A stretch of 64,000 nucleotides of DNA from an uncultured Clostridia bacterium (GCA_947626485.1 CANQSG010000001.1:1-64000); one strand, 5' to 3'; counted from the first letter of the stretch, positions 33,529 through 43,562 are shown. Translations and numbers: made by a program. Notes: generated by a model from the letters alone, not told the origin.

Positions 33529-36360
33529 TTATCGGATTCCGAATTCTTCGCGCTTTTTGGAAAGCTCCTGATTGATCTTGTAGGTGTAATCATAAAGCGC
33601 ATCCGTCGGATCGACGCCCTTATACACGACCGCCCGGAAGGCGTTTGTAATATTGCGGCTTAAGAAGTAGCTGCCGGGCACGTTTTCCACCGCGGTGAGA
33701 TCCTCCGCCTGCTTTTGGAAAACCGCTTTGCACGCCTTGGACCAGGAGCTGTATTGAAAGGCTTCGGTATTCGCCGAGCTGTAACGACCCGAGGGGCCCA
33801 AAAGGCCTTCGATCTCCATGGCGAATTGCCTTTGAACCTCCGCCGAGGTCCACCATTTCAGGAACTCCCAGGCGTCCTCTTTGCGATCGGACGACGCCAT
33901 GATCATGGCGCCGGACGCGTTTGAAATCGCCGTGCGGTCGATACTGCCGTCCGCGCGCCGGGTGCCGGGGATTTGCGCGATATTCCACAAGCCCTCGATT
34001 TCGGGCGCCGCGACGGCGATTTCGTTGTAGAAGGAAAGCCCCGAAATCCCGATGGGCATTTCGCCCGTCCGAAATCTATTCAGGAAATTGTAGGTGAGCG
34101 GGAAGCCGTAGTTGGTATATAAGTTTGTGAAATAGCGGAAGGTCTCAATGGAATCCACGCCGTCGAGCAGGCAATATTCCCCGTCGTTGGCGTAAATTTC
34201 CAGACCCTTTTGCTTGTACATCGACATATACATGCCGACCAGCGTCAAAACGCCCGTGTTCGAAGTCACCATATTGCCGGCGTCCGTGGGAATTCCGAAC
34301 TCCATGTTGTTTTTACTGAGCGCGGAGGACAGCGCGATCACGTCGTCCCAGGTTTCCGGCACCTTTACGCCGAGCTCTTCAAACACATCCGTGCGGTAGT
34401 ACAGCACGGGGAAGGAGATCGTTTCCGGAAGGGCGTAAACCTTCCCGAGATAGGTAAATGGTATGCTGAGCGAAGCGTCGAAGCGATTCTTGATTTCGGC
34501 GTAATCGGGAAAATCCGAAAGCGGAACGGCGGCGTTTCGCATCGCGAAGTTGAAAACGTCCGGCGTGCTGTTGATCACAACGTCCGGGCCGACGCCCGCG
34601 ACCTCCGCGCTGATAAGCGACGCCTGCACCAGCTGCACGTCCGCAAGGATCCCCTGCTTGGCGGTGAAGGAATTCGCGATCATATTGCGGACGATTTGCG
34701 CCTGCTCTCTGCCGCCGCCGATCCAGATCGTTATGGGCGCGGCATCGGCGTCGTCGTTCCCCAAATCGCCCATGCCCCGATAATCGGCAGAGAGCGAAAA
34801 CAGCAGCTTTTTGGCCTCGAACAAAAGGTTGGAGAAAAAATTCTCCTTGGCGGCGGGCATTTCGTTTATCGTCCCGCCCACGCCGATGGCGTCGATGCGG
34901 AGCGGCTGCTGCTTCATGGTGCTGCATTGCGAGCTCAACGACCCGATGTTGGTTTTAAAATAAGAGAACTCGGACGGAATACAGTCGGGGTCCTCGTGCA
35001 TTTTAAGCAGCTGCCTTACCAACGTGCGGATAAACGCCGCCGCGGCGTTGCCCTTTCCGCTGTAGCTTTCCAGCCAATCGGCGCAGACGTTGAGGGTGTC
35101 GGCCTGCACTTTGAGATCGGCGATCTCATCCGGGCACAAATAGCCGAGACGATAATCGCGCAGCAGATCGGGCTCGGCGCCCATGATAATCAAAAACCTG
35201 CGGAAGATATCGTTGAGCGAGTTCGACGTATTTTCAAGCAGTCGGATCACCGTATCCATGTCGCCGAGCGTCGCGACCATTCGGATCTCGTTTTCGCCTT
35301 TTTTGAGATGGAACAGGAAATCCTCTTCGCCGCTGCCGAGGGTGACCGTCTGCCAGTCGGCGTCGTACCCCACGGTGATATTCTGCGCTTCCCGGAAGGG
35401 AATTTCCCCGTTTATATACAGAGAGCGGGAAGAAACCGCGCCGATCGACGTGTTTTGTTTTGCGCGGAGATGGATTTTATAAAGCCCGTCGGCGGGGGCG
35501 TTTACCGTCCATGCGATGTAATCGCCCGCGCGGCTCCATTGCGAGCCGCCGATGCTGTTCAATTTCACGACGCCGGCGGAGAGCGGCTCGGTTATTGCGG
35601 AGCTTCTGTCCGATATGGGGTAAATCATGGTGGAGGATTTATATGCCGTATTTTCGGCTTGATAAATTTCCAACGCGCCCTTTACTTCGGTATATCCTTT
35701 TTGACCGTATTCTTCTTTGACCTTCTGATAAGGCTTGATCTGATTGACCGGCTTTAGAATTACCGAATCGATTTCGGCCGTGCCGCTTATGATCTCCAGT
35801 TCGAGCACGTCGTTCTTTCCGGTAAGATAAACGCCGAGGGGCTGCGCGTACGTCAAAGCCGTATCGTAAAGATAATTTTCGGTCATGCGCTCCGCCGGAA
35901 CCTGTTCGGGGCGCAGATCGTTCCCGTATTTGTCCTGAATCAGGGGGGAAGTATCGCAATATTCATCGGGGAGCTTTACCGAATCGAGCTCGCTGTACGG
36001 CGCCTCCCCGTTCAGCTTGAACGCGACGGTCGTCCCGTCCTCGTCGTTGACGGGATGGGGCAAATACCGAACGACGACGTCGTAAAATCCGCTTTCGGCC
36101 GCCGGCAGTTCCCATTCAAACAGACCCTTTTCGTCTTTTGCCTGCTTGACGGAAAGCGTGATATTTTCCGTCGCGTCGGATTCTTCCCGGCTGTACCTGC
36201 GCAAATACGCGCTGTAGCTGTCGTCGCGTTCCGTTTCGGCTTCGCGCGCAGTCAGCATGGAGGAATCGACGGCGGCGGCGGGCTTTTCCGCTTTCCCGCA
36301 AGCCGCCGTAGATGCAGCTAAAATAAGTAAGGCTGTAACCAACGATACAAAGCGCTTCAT
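33529..36360 (-). CDS. Large ABC solute-binding lipoprotein fused to two CBM-like domains
   Basis: A 943-residue lipoprotein, about twice the usual length of a sugar-binding protein. Signal peptide and lipobox STAAC (Cys at about 21). Residues 40-215 and 235-365 look like two CBM6/35-type beta-sandwiches (AREAETERDD... and LEIYQAENTAYKSST...SAGVVKLNSIGGSQWSRAGDYIAWTVNAP). A helical linker follows, then a family 1 solute-binding protein from about residue 540 (PITIWIGGGREQAQIVRNMI, VLYYRTDVFEELGVKVPETW, WEFLKWWTSAEVQRQFAME). GGAGGAAG precedes the ATG. It is first in the run, 260 bases after a consensus promoter. The CBM part could hold polymer near the importer, which is inferred. Confidence 0.87.
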   Translation of the reverse strand: MKRFVSLVTALLILAASTAACGKAEKPAAAVDSSMLTAREAETERDDSYSAYLRRYSREESDATENITLSVKQAKDEKGLFEWELPAAESGFYDVVVRYLPHPVNDEDGTTVAFKLNGEAPYSELDSVKLPDEYCDTSPLIQDKYGNDLRPEQVPAERMTENYLYDTALTYAQPLGVYLTGKNDVLELEIISGTAEIDSVILKPVNQIKPYQKVKEEYGQKGYTEVKGALEIYQAENTAYKSSTMIYPISDRSSAITEPLSAGVVKLNSIGGSQWSRAGDYIAWTVNAPADGLYKIHLRAKQNTSIGAVSSRSLYINGEIPFREAQNITVGYDADWQTVTLGSGEEDFLFHLKKGENEIRMVATLGDMDTVIRLLENTSNSLNDIFRRFLIIMGAEPDLLRDYRLGYLCPDEIADLKVQADTLNVCADWLESYSGKGNAAAAFIRTLVRQLLKMHEDPDCIPSEFSYFKTNIGSLSSQCSTMKQQPLRIDAIGVGGTINEMPAAKENFFSNLLFEAKKLLFSLSADYRGMGDLGNDDADAAPITIWIGGGREQAQIVRNMIANSFTAKQGILADVQLVQASLISAEVAGVGPDVVINSTPDVFNFAMRNAAVPLSDFPDYAEIKNRFDASLSIPFTYLGKVYALPETISFPVLYYRTDVFEELGVKVPETWDDVIALSSALSKNNMEFGIPTDAGNMVTSNTGVLTLVGMYMSMYKQKGLEIYANDGEYCLLDGVDSIETFRYFTNLYTNYGFPLTYNFLNRFRTGEMPIGISGLSFYNEIAVAAPEIEGLWNIAQIPGTRRADGSIDRTAISNASGAMIMASSDRKEDAWEFLKWWTSAEVQRQFAMEIEGLLGPSGRYSSANTEAFQYSSWSKACKAVFQKQAEDLTAVENVPGSYFLSRNITNAFRAVVYKGVDPTDALYDYTYKINQELSKKREEFGIR

Positions 36361-36562
36361 CCGAACTTCCTCCGTGAACGGGACGGCAACGAGCTCCGCC
36401 CTGTCGACCCAATCCTTTCTACTATAAAAAACTACGATTTTTTAAAATTTCGGCAACAGGGCTCACCCCGCCTTGCCCCCGAAACCGCAAACGCACTTGC
36501 GCGCACGCAAGCCGGTCAAATCCAGTCGAAAACGCGCGCACCGCACCGCCGTTTCCGAAAGA

Positions 36563-36581
36563 ATTGACATTAAATATCAAT
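36563..36581. promoter_or_regulatory. Imperfect dyad, possible operator of the transport operon
   Basis: ATTGACAT and ATATCAAT flank TAA; the arms pair at seven of eight positions. It lies about 40-60 bases downstream of the predicted transcription start of the long operon. Position and symmetry suit a repressor site, but no regulator is assigned. Confidence 0.3.
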
Positions 36582-36627
36582 CAGCGGTCGTTGCAATTAT
36601 ACACTTTTTTTCGTATCTCCGGGTATC

Positions 36628-36656
36628 ATTATATCATCCGCACGATATTCTGGCAA
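36628..36656 (-). promoter_or_regulatory. Main promoter of the 36.4-5.6 kb gene run
   Basis: On the minus strand TTGCCA (36651-36656) and TATAAT (36628-36633) are 17 bases apart. It is the only strong promoter between the orphan gene terminator and the binding-protein fusion gene, and no strong terminator follows for many genes. Confidence 0.75.
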
Positions 36657-36761
36657 TTCACATTGCTATGATAAATATGGACATTTATACGAATTTGCGT
36701 AGTCTACCCACATCATACTAAAAAGTGCCGCAAGACCGCTCGCGACCCGTCCGACAGAACG

Positions 36762-36797
36762 AAAAAGCCCCCTGAAAGAGCATTTCTCTCAGGGGGC
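36762..36797 (-). terminator. Terminator of the orphan acidic-protein gene
   Basis: GCCCCCTGAGAG and CTCTTTCAGGGGGC (minus strand) form a long stem followed by TTTTT. It ends the gene at 36880-37467 and insulates the next operon. Confidence 0.88.
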
Positions 36798-36879
36798 AAT
36801 ATAAAATCCGCGATTTTTTGTCTCTGTGTTTTTTGATGTAAAGTGGTAAATCGAGGCTCTCCGAATTTGCGATTTGCCG

Positions 36880-37467
36880 TTACCCGTTGTCGCGCAGCTT
36901 CAGAGTTATGATGTAGTCACACTTATCGAACCTATATGACGAAGGCATACCGTAGACGTCCTCTGCGTAGCTTGTGCCCTGAAGCTTGACTGCTGCGTCA
37001 TTTTCAAACAATAAGACTTGGTTGTTAAAGGAGGAATCGAACTTGCTTGCGTCTATGAACAGGCCGAATAACTTGCCGTCGCGAACGATTGCATCGCCAA
37101 TATCGATGTCCTCTGTATGTGTACTCTTTGACGTTATCTCTTCAATTCCCATGTCATCGTTTACCTCGATCGACATTTCCAGTACTTTGTAATAGTAACT
37201 CGAGAGTTGCTTTTTGAAGCCTTCGACCTCAGAAGAACTGTATACTTCCTTTTTTACAGAGTATTTTACTGTTTTCGAACCCTTAGAGGGAGAATAAACA
37301 GGATATATCACTTCATCCGGACCTTCAGGTTTAGGGTCATCTTCCGGATGCCAATCATCATGAATGACAGTTACGGCATCGGGCTCGTTTTCGGCCTCCA
37401 CCACGGTCCACAGCGCAGCAGAACCATCCTCCGAAATCAGTTGTTCGTTTCTTTTTTCTTCCTTCAT
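36880..37467 (-). CDS. Hypothetical acidic protein
   Basis: A 195-residue protein that I do not recognise. ATG 37467 is chosen because AAGGAG lies eight bases ahead; a frame from 37512 would add 15 residues. It has no signal peptide or membrane helix. The first third is acidic and Pro-rich (HDDWHPEDDPKPEGPDEVIY), the rest mixes predicted helix (SSSEVEGFKKQLSSYYYKVL) and strands (DGKLFGLFID). It has its own extended -10 promoter and a strong terminator, so it is a single-gene unit. Its base composition is less GC-rich than the neighbours, hinting at transfer. Nothing links it to sugar use. Confidence 0.7.
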   Translation of the reverse strand: MKEEKRNEQLISEDGSAALWTVVEAENEPDAVTVIHDDWHPEDDPKPEGPDEVIYPVYSPSKGSKTVKYSVKKEVYSSSEVEGFKKQLSSYYYKVLEMSIEVNDDMGIEEITSKSTHTEDIDIGDAIVRDGKLFGLFIDASKFDSSFNNQVLLFENDAAVKLQGTSYAEDVYGMPSSYRFDKCDYIITLKLRDNG

Positions 37468-37650
37468 TTGAATCTCTCCTTCTGTATTTTCATTTTCGCC
37501 TTTACAAGGCATTGCTCATTCGTTTTCGGCGACCCTTTCTATATCTCTGTAACATTTTACAGCTTTATAATATGACGCCGGATATTCAAACCGATTTGCG
37601 GCAATACCGCGAAATCTGCTGCGTATCGTTACCCATTTATTTACTCAAAT

Positions 37651-37659
37651 AGTATAACA
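37651..37659 (-). promoter_or_regulatory. Extended -10 promoter of the orphan gene
   Basis: On the minus strand TGTTATACT gives an extended -10 (TGnTATACT). The -35 at the right distance (TAGAAA region) is poor, as allowed for extended -10 promoters. It leaves a leader of about 175 bases and lies back to back with the GH28 promoter. Confidence 0.5.
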
Positions 37660-37731
37660 TAAAACCGTGTGAATTTCTACCCGCAAATTAAAAAAATTGT
37701 GAAATCGCTTTCGGAAGCCTACGCTTTTTTA

Positions 37732-37760
37732 TTGACAATCGCGCCGTCTGATACTATAAT
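37732..37760 (+). promoter_or_regulatory. Perfect consensus promoter of the GH28 gene
   Basis: TTGACA (37732-37737), 17-base spacer, TATAAT (37755-37760). Transcription should start near 37767, about 70 bases before the ATG. Such a strong promoter implies either high constant expression or control by a bound repressor. Confidence 0.9.
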
Positions 37761-37837
37761 TGAGCTGTTCTTCAAAACAGATCAGGGGCGGCGCCGGTTC
37801 CTCGGCGGCTGCCGGAATAAAGGTTGCGGTGAGAAAC

Positions 37838-39208
37838 ATGAGCAATTCAGAGCTATCCGTTTTGGACTTCGGCGCGGTCGCGTCGGATACCGAGCTGCAA
37901 ACGAAAGGCATCCAGCAGGCAATCGACGCCTGTTTCCGTCGCGGCGGCGGAAGGGTGATCGTACCGAAAGGGCGCTATCTGATCGGCGGGCTGCGGCTGC
38001 GTTCCCGCGTGACGCTGTATCTGCAAAGCGGCGCGGTGCTGATCGGCAGCCGCAACCCCGAGGACTACAACATTCTCCGCAACGATGTTTTGGAGCCGCT
38101 GCCACAGGAGGATTTTACCGACACCCTGTGGTGCGATGCATCGCATGACATCAAGGAGCGCGATTTTATCTACGTCCTCGGCAGTCGGTGGAACAATGCC
38201 ATGATCCGGGCGGCGCACGCCGAGGATATCGCGATCATCGGCGAGGAAGGCGCGGTGATCGACGGCGCAGACTGCTACGATGCCGTCGGAGAAGAACATT
38301 ACCGCGGCCCGCACGCCATCGCCTTTCACGATTGCAGAAATGTAATTTTACGGGGTTATACCGTCAGGCGAAGCGCAAACTGGGCGCACAATACGGTAAA
38401 ATGCGTCAATCTGCTCTGCGAGGATGTGACGGTCGAAGCGGGGCACGACGGTTTTCATGCGACCTGCTGCCGCAATCTCGATATTCGCAACAGCAGATTT
38501 TACACCGGTGACGACTGTGTAGCCGGCATCGGGAACGTCAACGTCACCGTCGCCGACTGCGAATTGAATTCCGCTTGCAGCGCGATGCGGTTCGGCGGAA
38601 CCAACGCGCTGATCAAACGCTGCCGTATGTACGGACCGGGCAGATACCTCTTCCGCGGCTCTCTGACGCTGGAAGAGAAGATCAGCGGCGTTGAAAGCGC
38701 GGGCGAAGTCGACGGACACCGCAGGAATATGCTGAGCGCCTTTACCTATTACGCCGATTTTTCCTTCCCGATCGAGGAACGGCAGGGCAACATTATCATC
38801 GAGGACTGCGTGATCGAACACGCCGACCGTTTCCTGCACTTCAACTATTCCGGAAACGAGCCGTGGCAATGCGGCCGGCCGCTTGAGAATATCACCTTCC
38901 AAAATATTCGGGCGTCCCATCTGAAACGACCCATCACCGCTTACGGCGACGCCGAGCATCCTGTAGAGCTGACCCTTTCCGGCCTGACCGTAACCGATTC
39001 GCCCGATTTTGAGGATAATGCGCTGATCTGGGCCTGCAATTACAGGCAAATCAACGTCGAAAACCTTTCGCTGTCCGGTATCGGCTACGACGCGCTTGCG
39101 AAGGTGTGGTCGGAGGGCGAGCTTCGCTTCCGCGACATTCATTCCGATATCCCGCCGGAACGTTATATCGTCCGGGCGCAGGAAAAGTTCTTTGCCAACG
39201 CGATTTAA
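37838..39208 (+). CDS. GH28 polygalacturonase-like enzyme, cytoplasmic
   Basis: A 456-residue parallel beta-helix enzyme of glycoside hydrolase family 28, which hydrolyses galacturonic acid linkages of pectin. Seen: LDFGAVASDTELQTKGIQQA and GGGRVIVPKGRYLIGGL at the start, NWAHNTVKCVNLLCEDVTVE, AGHDGFHATCCRN, and the paired Asp in FYTGDDCVAGIGN. ATG 37838 is chosen (GGTGAG ahead; upstream frame lies in the leader). There is no signal peptide, so it likely trims imported galacturonide oligomers, feeding the uronate operon that lies convergent to its right. It is the only plus-strand enzyme gene in the window, with its own promoter and terminator. Confidence 0.88.
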   Translation: MSNSELSVLDFGAVASDTELQTKGIQQAIDACFRRGGGRVIVPKGRYLIGGLRLRSRVTLYLQSGAVLIGSRNPEDYNILRNDVLEPLPQEDFTDTLWCDASHDIKERDFIYVLGSRWNNAMIRAAHAEDIAIIGEEGAVIDGADCYDAVGEEHYRGPHAIAFHDCRNVILRGYTVRRSANWAHNTVKCVNLLCEDVTVEAGHDGFHATCCRNLDIRNSRFYTGDDCVAGIGNVNVTVADCELNSACSAMRFGGTNALIKRCRMYGPGRYLFRGSLTLEEKISGVESAGEVDGHRRNMLSAFTYYADFSFPIEERQGNIIIEDCVIEHADRFLHFNYSGNEPWQCGRPLENITFQNIRASHLKRPITAYGDAEHPVELTLSGLTVTDSPDFEDNALIWACNYRQINVENLSLSGIGYDALAKVWSEGELRFRDIHSDIPPERYIVRAQEKFFANAI

Positions 39209-39312
39209 TAATTCCGGAAACAATAAAGCGGCACTTTCGGAGAGATACCGCCGTAAACCGATGTGTGTTCGACTTCCTTCCCGCTACACCTTCGGCGGGA
39301 ATCTCCGCATCA

Positions 39313-39344
39313 GGCAGCACCCAAACGGTGCTGTCTCTTTTTTT
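39313..39344 (+). terminator. Terminator of the GH28 gene
   Basis: GGCAGCACC (39313-39321) and GGTGCTGTC (39327-39335) pair with one G-T, followed by TCTTTTTTT. A classical rho-independent terminator 105 bases past the stop. Confidence 0.88.
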
Positions 39345-39396
39345 GCCCCGCTGTCCGACCGCCCGAAAAGCCCTGTTTTACGGGATTTTTCACGCA

Positions 39397-39445
39397 ATGG
39401 GTTTCATTGTCGGGAGGCGCAGGAGACAAATTGCAAACCGTAGTA
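39397..39445 (+). repeat. Dispersed 49-base repeat, copy B
   Basis: Same orientation as copy A at 5200-5248, 42 of 49 bases identical. It lies in the intergenic space between two convergent terminators. In this copy the MGFIVGRRRR frame stays open but has no start signal. Confidence 0.6.
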
Positions 39446-39464
39446 AAATCGTTTTCAGGGGCAG

Positions 39465-39497
39465 AAAAAGCGCCGGAAGGCGGGTTGGCTTCCGGCG
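39465..39497 (-). terminator. Terminator of the uronate operon
   Basis: CGCCGGAAG (39471-39479) and CTTCCGGCG (39489-39497) pair perfectly; on the minus strand the hairpin is followed by CTTTTTC. It begins four bases beyond the stop of the last gene of the ten-gene operon. Confidence 0.85.
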
Positions 39498-39500
39498 GGG

Positions 39501-40502
39501 TCAGGCCATGGTTTTGAGCATTTCTTGGGTTACTTCGCAGCGGGTGGGGCGGTTTTGGAGGTGGGCTTGAAATTCCGCCAGCATCGACTCGGACATGCGG
39601 CGGACTTCATCGCCGGAGCTGCCTGCGATGTGGGGGGTCAGGAAGCAGTTGGCGAGGTCGAAAAGCTGGCTGTCGGGCGGGGGCGGCTCCGGGTCGGTCA
39701 CATCGAGCACGGCGGTGAGGTCGGGGCGCTCGCGCAGTGCGGCGCACAGATCGGCTTCCACGACCTGCGCGCCGCGCCCCGTGTTGAGGAAAACGGCGCC
39801 GCGCGGCATGGAAGAAAAGAGCGGATAGGTCAGAAGTCCCCGGGTCTGCGCGTTGTCGGCGAGGTGATTGGAGACGACGTTGCAGCTGCAAAAGAGCCGT
39901 TCGAGCGACGCTTTTTGCACGCCGAGCTCCTCCGCCGCGTCGTCCGGCAAAAACGGGTCAAACACGAGAACCGAAAAATCGTAAGCTTTCAGCAGCCGAA
40001 TGACGCGTTTGCCGATCATGCCGGCGCCGATGATCCCGATTTTCGCGCCGTAATTGCCGCGGCAGAGCGACGCCTGCCGTTTGGCCTGCGCGTAATTGCC
40101 GCCGCCGGCGAGGCGCGCCGCCTGAAAAAAGCCTTTGCCGGCAAGCACGATCTGCGCGGTCGTATACTCCGCGACCGGCACGGCGTTTGCCGCCCATGCG
40201 CTGAAAACCTTCACGCCGCAGCGCAAAAAGGGCGCGGCGAACTGCCGCACCGTGCCCGCCGCGTAAAACACGCATTTCAAATTGGGAAGATACGTTTGAA
40301 TTTCCGTTTCCGAAAGCGCCGGCATGCCCCAGGTCGAGAAGAGATACGCGGCGTCCGAAAACGCCGCCGGGTCGTTTGCCAGATCGCGCCGCCGGTAAAC
40401 CGTCGCATCAAGCCGGGTCAGCGCCGCGATCGCGTCGATCACATCATCGGCGTAAACCCGGCGAAACGTCGCTTCGTCTTCGCACAAAAATACGGCTTTC
40501 AT
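39501..40502 (-). CDS. D-2-hydroxyacid dehydrogenase family protein
   Basis: A 333-residue NAD-dependent D-isomer 2-hydroxyacid dehydrogenase. Seen: Rossmann loop IGIIGAGMIGKRVI, Arg-bearing FLNTGRGAQVVEAD, Glu in VLDVTDPEPP and the catalytic His in FLTPHIAGSS. It is the last gene of the uronate operon and its ATG overlaps the stop of the preceding isomerase (ATGA). It does not look like a standard step of the UxaC-UxuB-UxuA route, so it may reduce a keto acid from a side branch or oxidise an unusual sugar acid. Substrate unknown. Confidence 0.87.
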   Translation of the reverse strand: MKAVFLCEDEATFRRVYADDVIDAIAALTRLDATVYRRRDLANDPAAFSDAAYLFSTWGMPALSETEIQTYLPNLKCVFYAAGTVRQFAAPFLRCGVKVFSAWAANAVPVAEYTTAQIVLAGKGFFQAARLAGGGNYAQAKRQASLCRGNYGAKIGIIGAGMIGKRVIRLLKAYDFSVLVFDPFLPDDAAEELGVQKASLERLFCSCNVVSNHLADNAQTRGLLTYPLFSSMPRGAVFLNTGRGAQVVEADLCAALRERPDLTAVLDVTDPEPPPPDSQLFDLANCFLTPHIAGSSGDEVRRMSESMLAEFQAHLQNRPTRCEVTQEMLKTMA

Positions 40503-41260
40503 AGACTGTCCTCCGCGATTCGGCGCAGCGCCTCTGCTTCCGTCGGCAGGGATTCGATTTTGTCGTCCGGCATGAATTCGAGGAGCAGCGTCCGTTCCCC
40601 GGAAAAGCACCCGAGGTATTCCCTCCAAGCCGACGCCGCGGCCGCCAACGGGCGGTGCGTCTTCCCTTCCCAGTTGAACACGTGGATATGCGCGGTGTAG
40701 GGGGCGAGGAGCGCCGCGTACGCCTTGTTTTCCGCGACGGTGCGAAACGGGTCCGGCTGCCAGTACATGCCGAACCGGTCGGATTGCAGGGCTTCCATCA
40801 ATTCGAGCGCCGCTTCCTTCGTATGCGTCCAGCTGCCGCCGTGACATTCGAGGCAGAGCCGGACGCCCCGCGCCCGCGCCGTTTTTTCCGCCGCCCGGCA
40901 GGCGGAAAACAGCGCTTCTTTTTCGCCCGCCGTGTATGCCTCGGGGTTTTTCTCGCCGCACCAGAGCCGCAGGACGTCCGTGCCGAGCAGCTTTGCCGCG
41001 TCGATATACCCGTCGAGCTCGGCGAGCGGCGAGGAGCCGAGGCGGAAATAGGTGCCGTAAGAAGAGCAACGGACGCCACACGCCTCTTGCAGGCGCGCAA
41101 GCCGCGCGAGGCCTTCGCGATCTGCACAGGGCGCGTGAACGTCGCTGCCCCATTCGATGCAGGAAAGTCCCGCCGCCCGCACCGCCCGCAGGATTTCCTC
41201 CGGCGTGTTTTTTCGAAACGAAACGGACGCAAGTCCGAACCGATACCGTTTCATGCGCAT
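40499..41260 (-). CDS. Sugar phosphate isomerase/epimerase (AP endonuclease 2-like TIM barrel)
   Basis: A 253-residue TIM-barrel protein of the xylose isomerase-like/AP_endonuc_2 superfamily. Metal-ligand type motifs: LCLECHGGSWTHT, FGMYWQPDP, HIHVFNWEG and LLLEFMPDD. It opens with FGLASVSFRKNTPEEILRAV and CIEWGSDVHAP. Start is ATG 41260 or the in-frame ATG six bases on. It is one of three such proteins in this operon and differs clearly from the other two, so each probably acts on its own sugar. Substrate cannot be read. Confidence 0.83.
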   Translation of the reverse strand: MRMKRYRFGLASVSFRKNTPEEILRAVRAAGLSCIEWGSDVHAPCADREGLARLARLQEACGVRCSSYGTYFRLGSSPLAELDGYIDAAKLLGTDVLRLWCGEKNPEAYTAGEKEALFSACRAAEKTARARGVRLCLECHGGSWTHTKEAALELMEALQSDRFGMYWQPDPFRTVAENKAYAALLAPYTAHIHVFNWEGKTHRPLAAAASAWREYLGCFSGERTLLLEFMPDDKIESLPTEAEALRRIAEDSL

Positions 41261-41273
41261 CGCACTGCGTTTG

Positions 41274-42119
41274 TCAGACGGATACCGTCTCGCCGGCGGG
41301 CAATTTTACGAGCTTCTCCCCGGCGAGTGCCCAGACCGTCGTGTCGGTCGGGTTATAGCAGCGGGTGCGGTCGACGGTGAAGACGAGGCGCTTGAAAGCC
41401 TCGGTATAGCGGTAGACCTCGATGTTGGTCGCGTACCAGACGTCGTTTTTGCCGGAAACCGTGTCCAGAAACGCGTCCATCACCTGCCAGTTATCGTCGC
41501 GCTCGAATTCGTAGGAATGTCCCCAGAGGTAGAAGAGCCACGGGTCGGCCTTGGGCGTGTCGTTCGCAAACTGCGCCGCGAGCTGCATCAGGCGCGGGTC
41601 GTTGTGGTGGCAGGTCGCCTCGAGCCGCAGCCAGTCGTCGGGCTGGCGGAAGGAGCCGTGCGCCCGGGTCGTCCGGCTGTACACGATCCCGGCGAGGCGC
41701 AGCGTCTCGACGACGGCATCGTTGAAGGTGCCGAAGGGGTACGCCATGCCCTGCACCGGCAGTCCGAAGAGCGTTTCGAGATTCCGGCGATCCTCTAAAA
41801 CCTCGTGCAGCACCGTATCGCGCGTCTGGTATTCGAGATGCGGGTGGGTCAGCGCGTGGACGGCGATTTCCATGCCGCTGTCCGCGTAGAGGGCGAGCAC
41901 GTCTGCCTGCGGCATCCGGCGGTGAATCTGCCCCGCGGGATAAACCGTGCCGGCGGGCGCAAAAAGGCCGGAATTGAGGTTAAAGGTGCCCTTCACCCCG
42001 TGCGCGCGCATCTTTTCGATCAGCGGCGCGTCCTGCTCGACGCCGTCGTCGTAACTCAGCGTCAGTGCCTTGGGCTTGCCGTCGGGGTAGCGCATAAAAA
42101 TCCGCAGTTCTTCGCTCAT
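41274..42119 (-). CDS. NodB-like polysaccharide deacetylase, cytoplasmic
   Basis: A 281-residue carbohydrate esterase with motif 1 LTLSYDDG (19-26), metal His in HALTHPH, MAYPFGTFND and LFYLWGHSYEFERDDNW. It lacks a signal peptide and so should work inside the cell. It is a clear paralogue of the protein at 10126-10890 (same motif spacing, same GVKGTFNLNSGL after motif 1). ATG 42119 follows AAAGGAG. It lies inside the uronate operon behind UxaC but with an extra promoter at 42153-42181. Removal of acetyl groups from imported pectic or xylan fragments is a plausible job, not proven. Confidence 0.82.
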   Translation of the reverse strand: MSEELRIFMRYPDGKPKALTLSYDDGVEQDAPLIEKMRAHGVKGTFNLNSGLFAPAGTVYPAGQIHRRMPQADVLALYADSGMEIAVHALTHPHLEYQTRDTVLHEVLEDRRNLETLFGLPVQGMAYPFGTFNDAVVETLRLAGIVYSRTTRAHGSFRQPDDWLRLEATCHHNDPRLMQLAAQFANDTPKADPWLFYLWGHSYEFERDDNWQVMDAFLDTVSGKNDVWYATNIEVYRYTEAFKRLVFTVDRTRCYNPTDTTVWALAGEKLVKLPAGETVSV

Positions 42120-42152
42120 CAAAATCGCTCCTTTGGAGAAAGATTTATTATT

Positions 42153-42181
42153 ATGATAGCAGGAAATCCGCCGCGCGTCAA
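42153..42181 (-). promoter_or_regulatory. Internal promoter before the deacetylase gene
   Basis: On the minus strand TTGACG (42176-42181) and TATCAT (42153-42158) are 17 bases apart, each one base from consensus. The -35 touches the end of uxaC. It could raise expression of the last three genes of the operon. Confidence 0.55.
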
Positions 42182-43549
<1,368 letters not shown>

Positions 43550-43562
43550 ACGCGCCCCCGGT

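Larger units (their letters stand above)
36361..36761 (-). other. 400-base intergenic region: operon promoter and long leader
   Basis: No gene. From the promoter at 36628-36656 a leader of about 260 bases runs to the first ATG. It contains an imperfect dyad at 36563-36581 and a short hairpin CTTGCG/CGCAAG at 36496-36511. No known riboswitch fold was recognised. The upstream part (36660-36760) is AT-rich and featureless. Confidence 0.5.

Noticed and set aside
36361..36627. Riboswitch in the long leader
   Set aside because: No known consensus fold was recognised; only simple hairpins and a dyad are visible.
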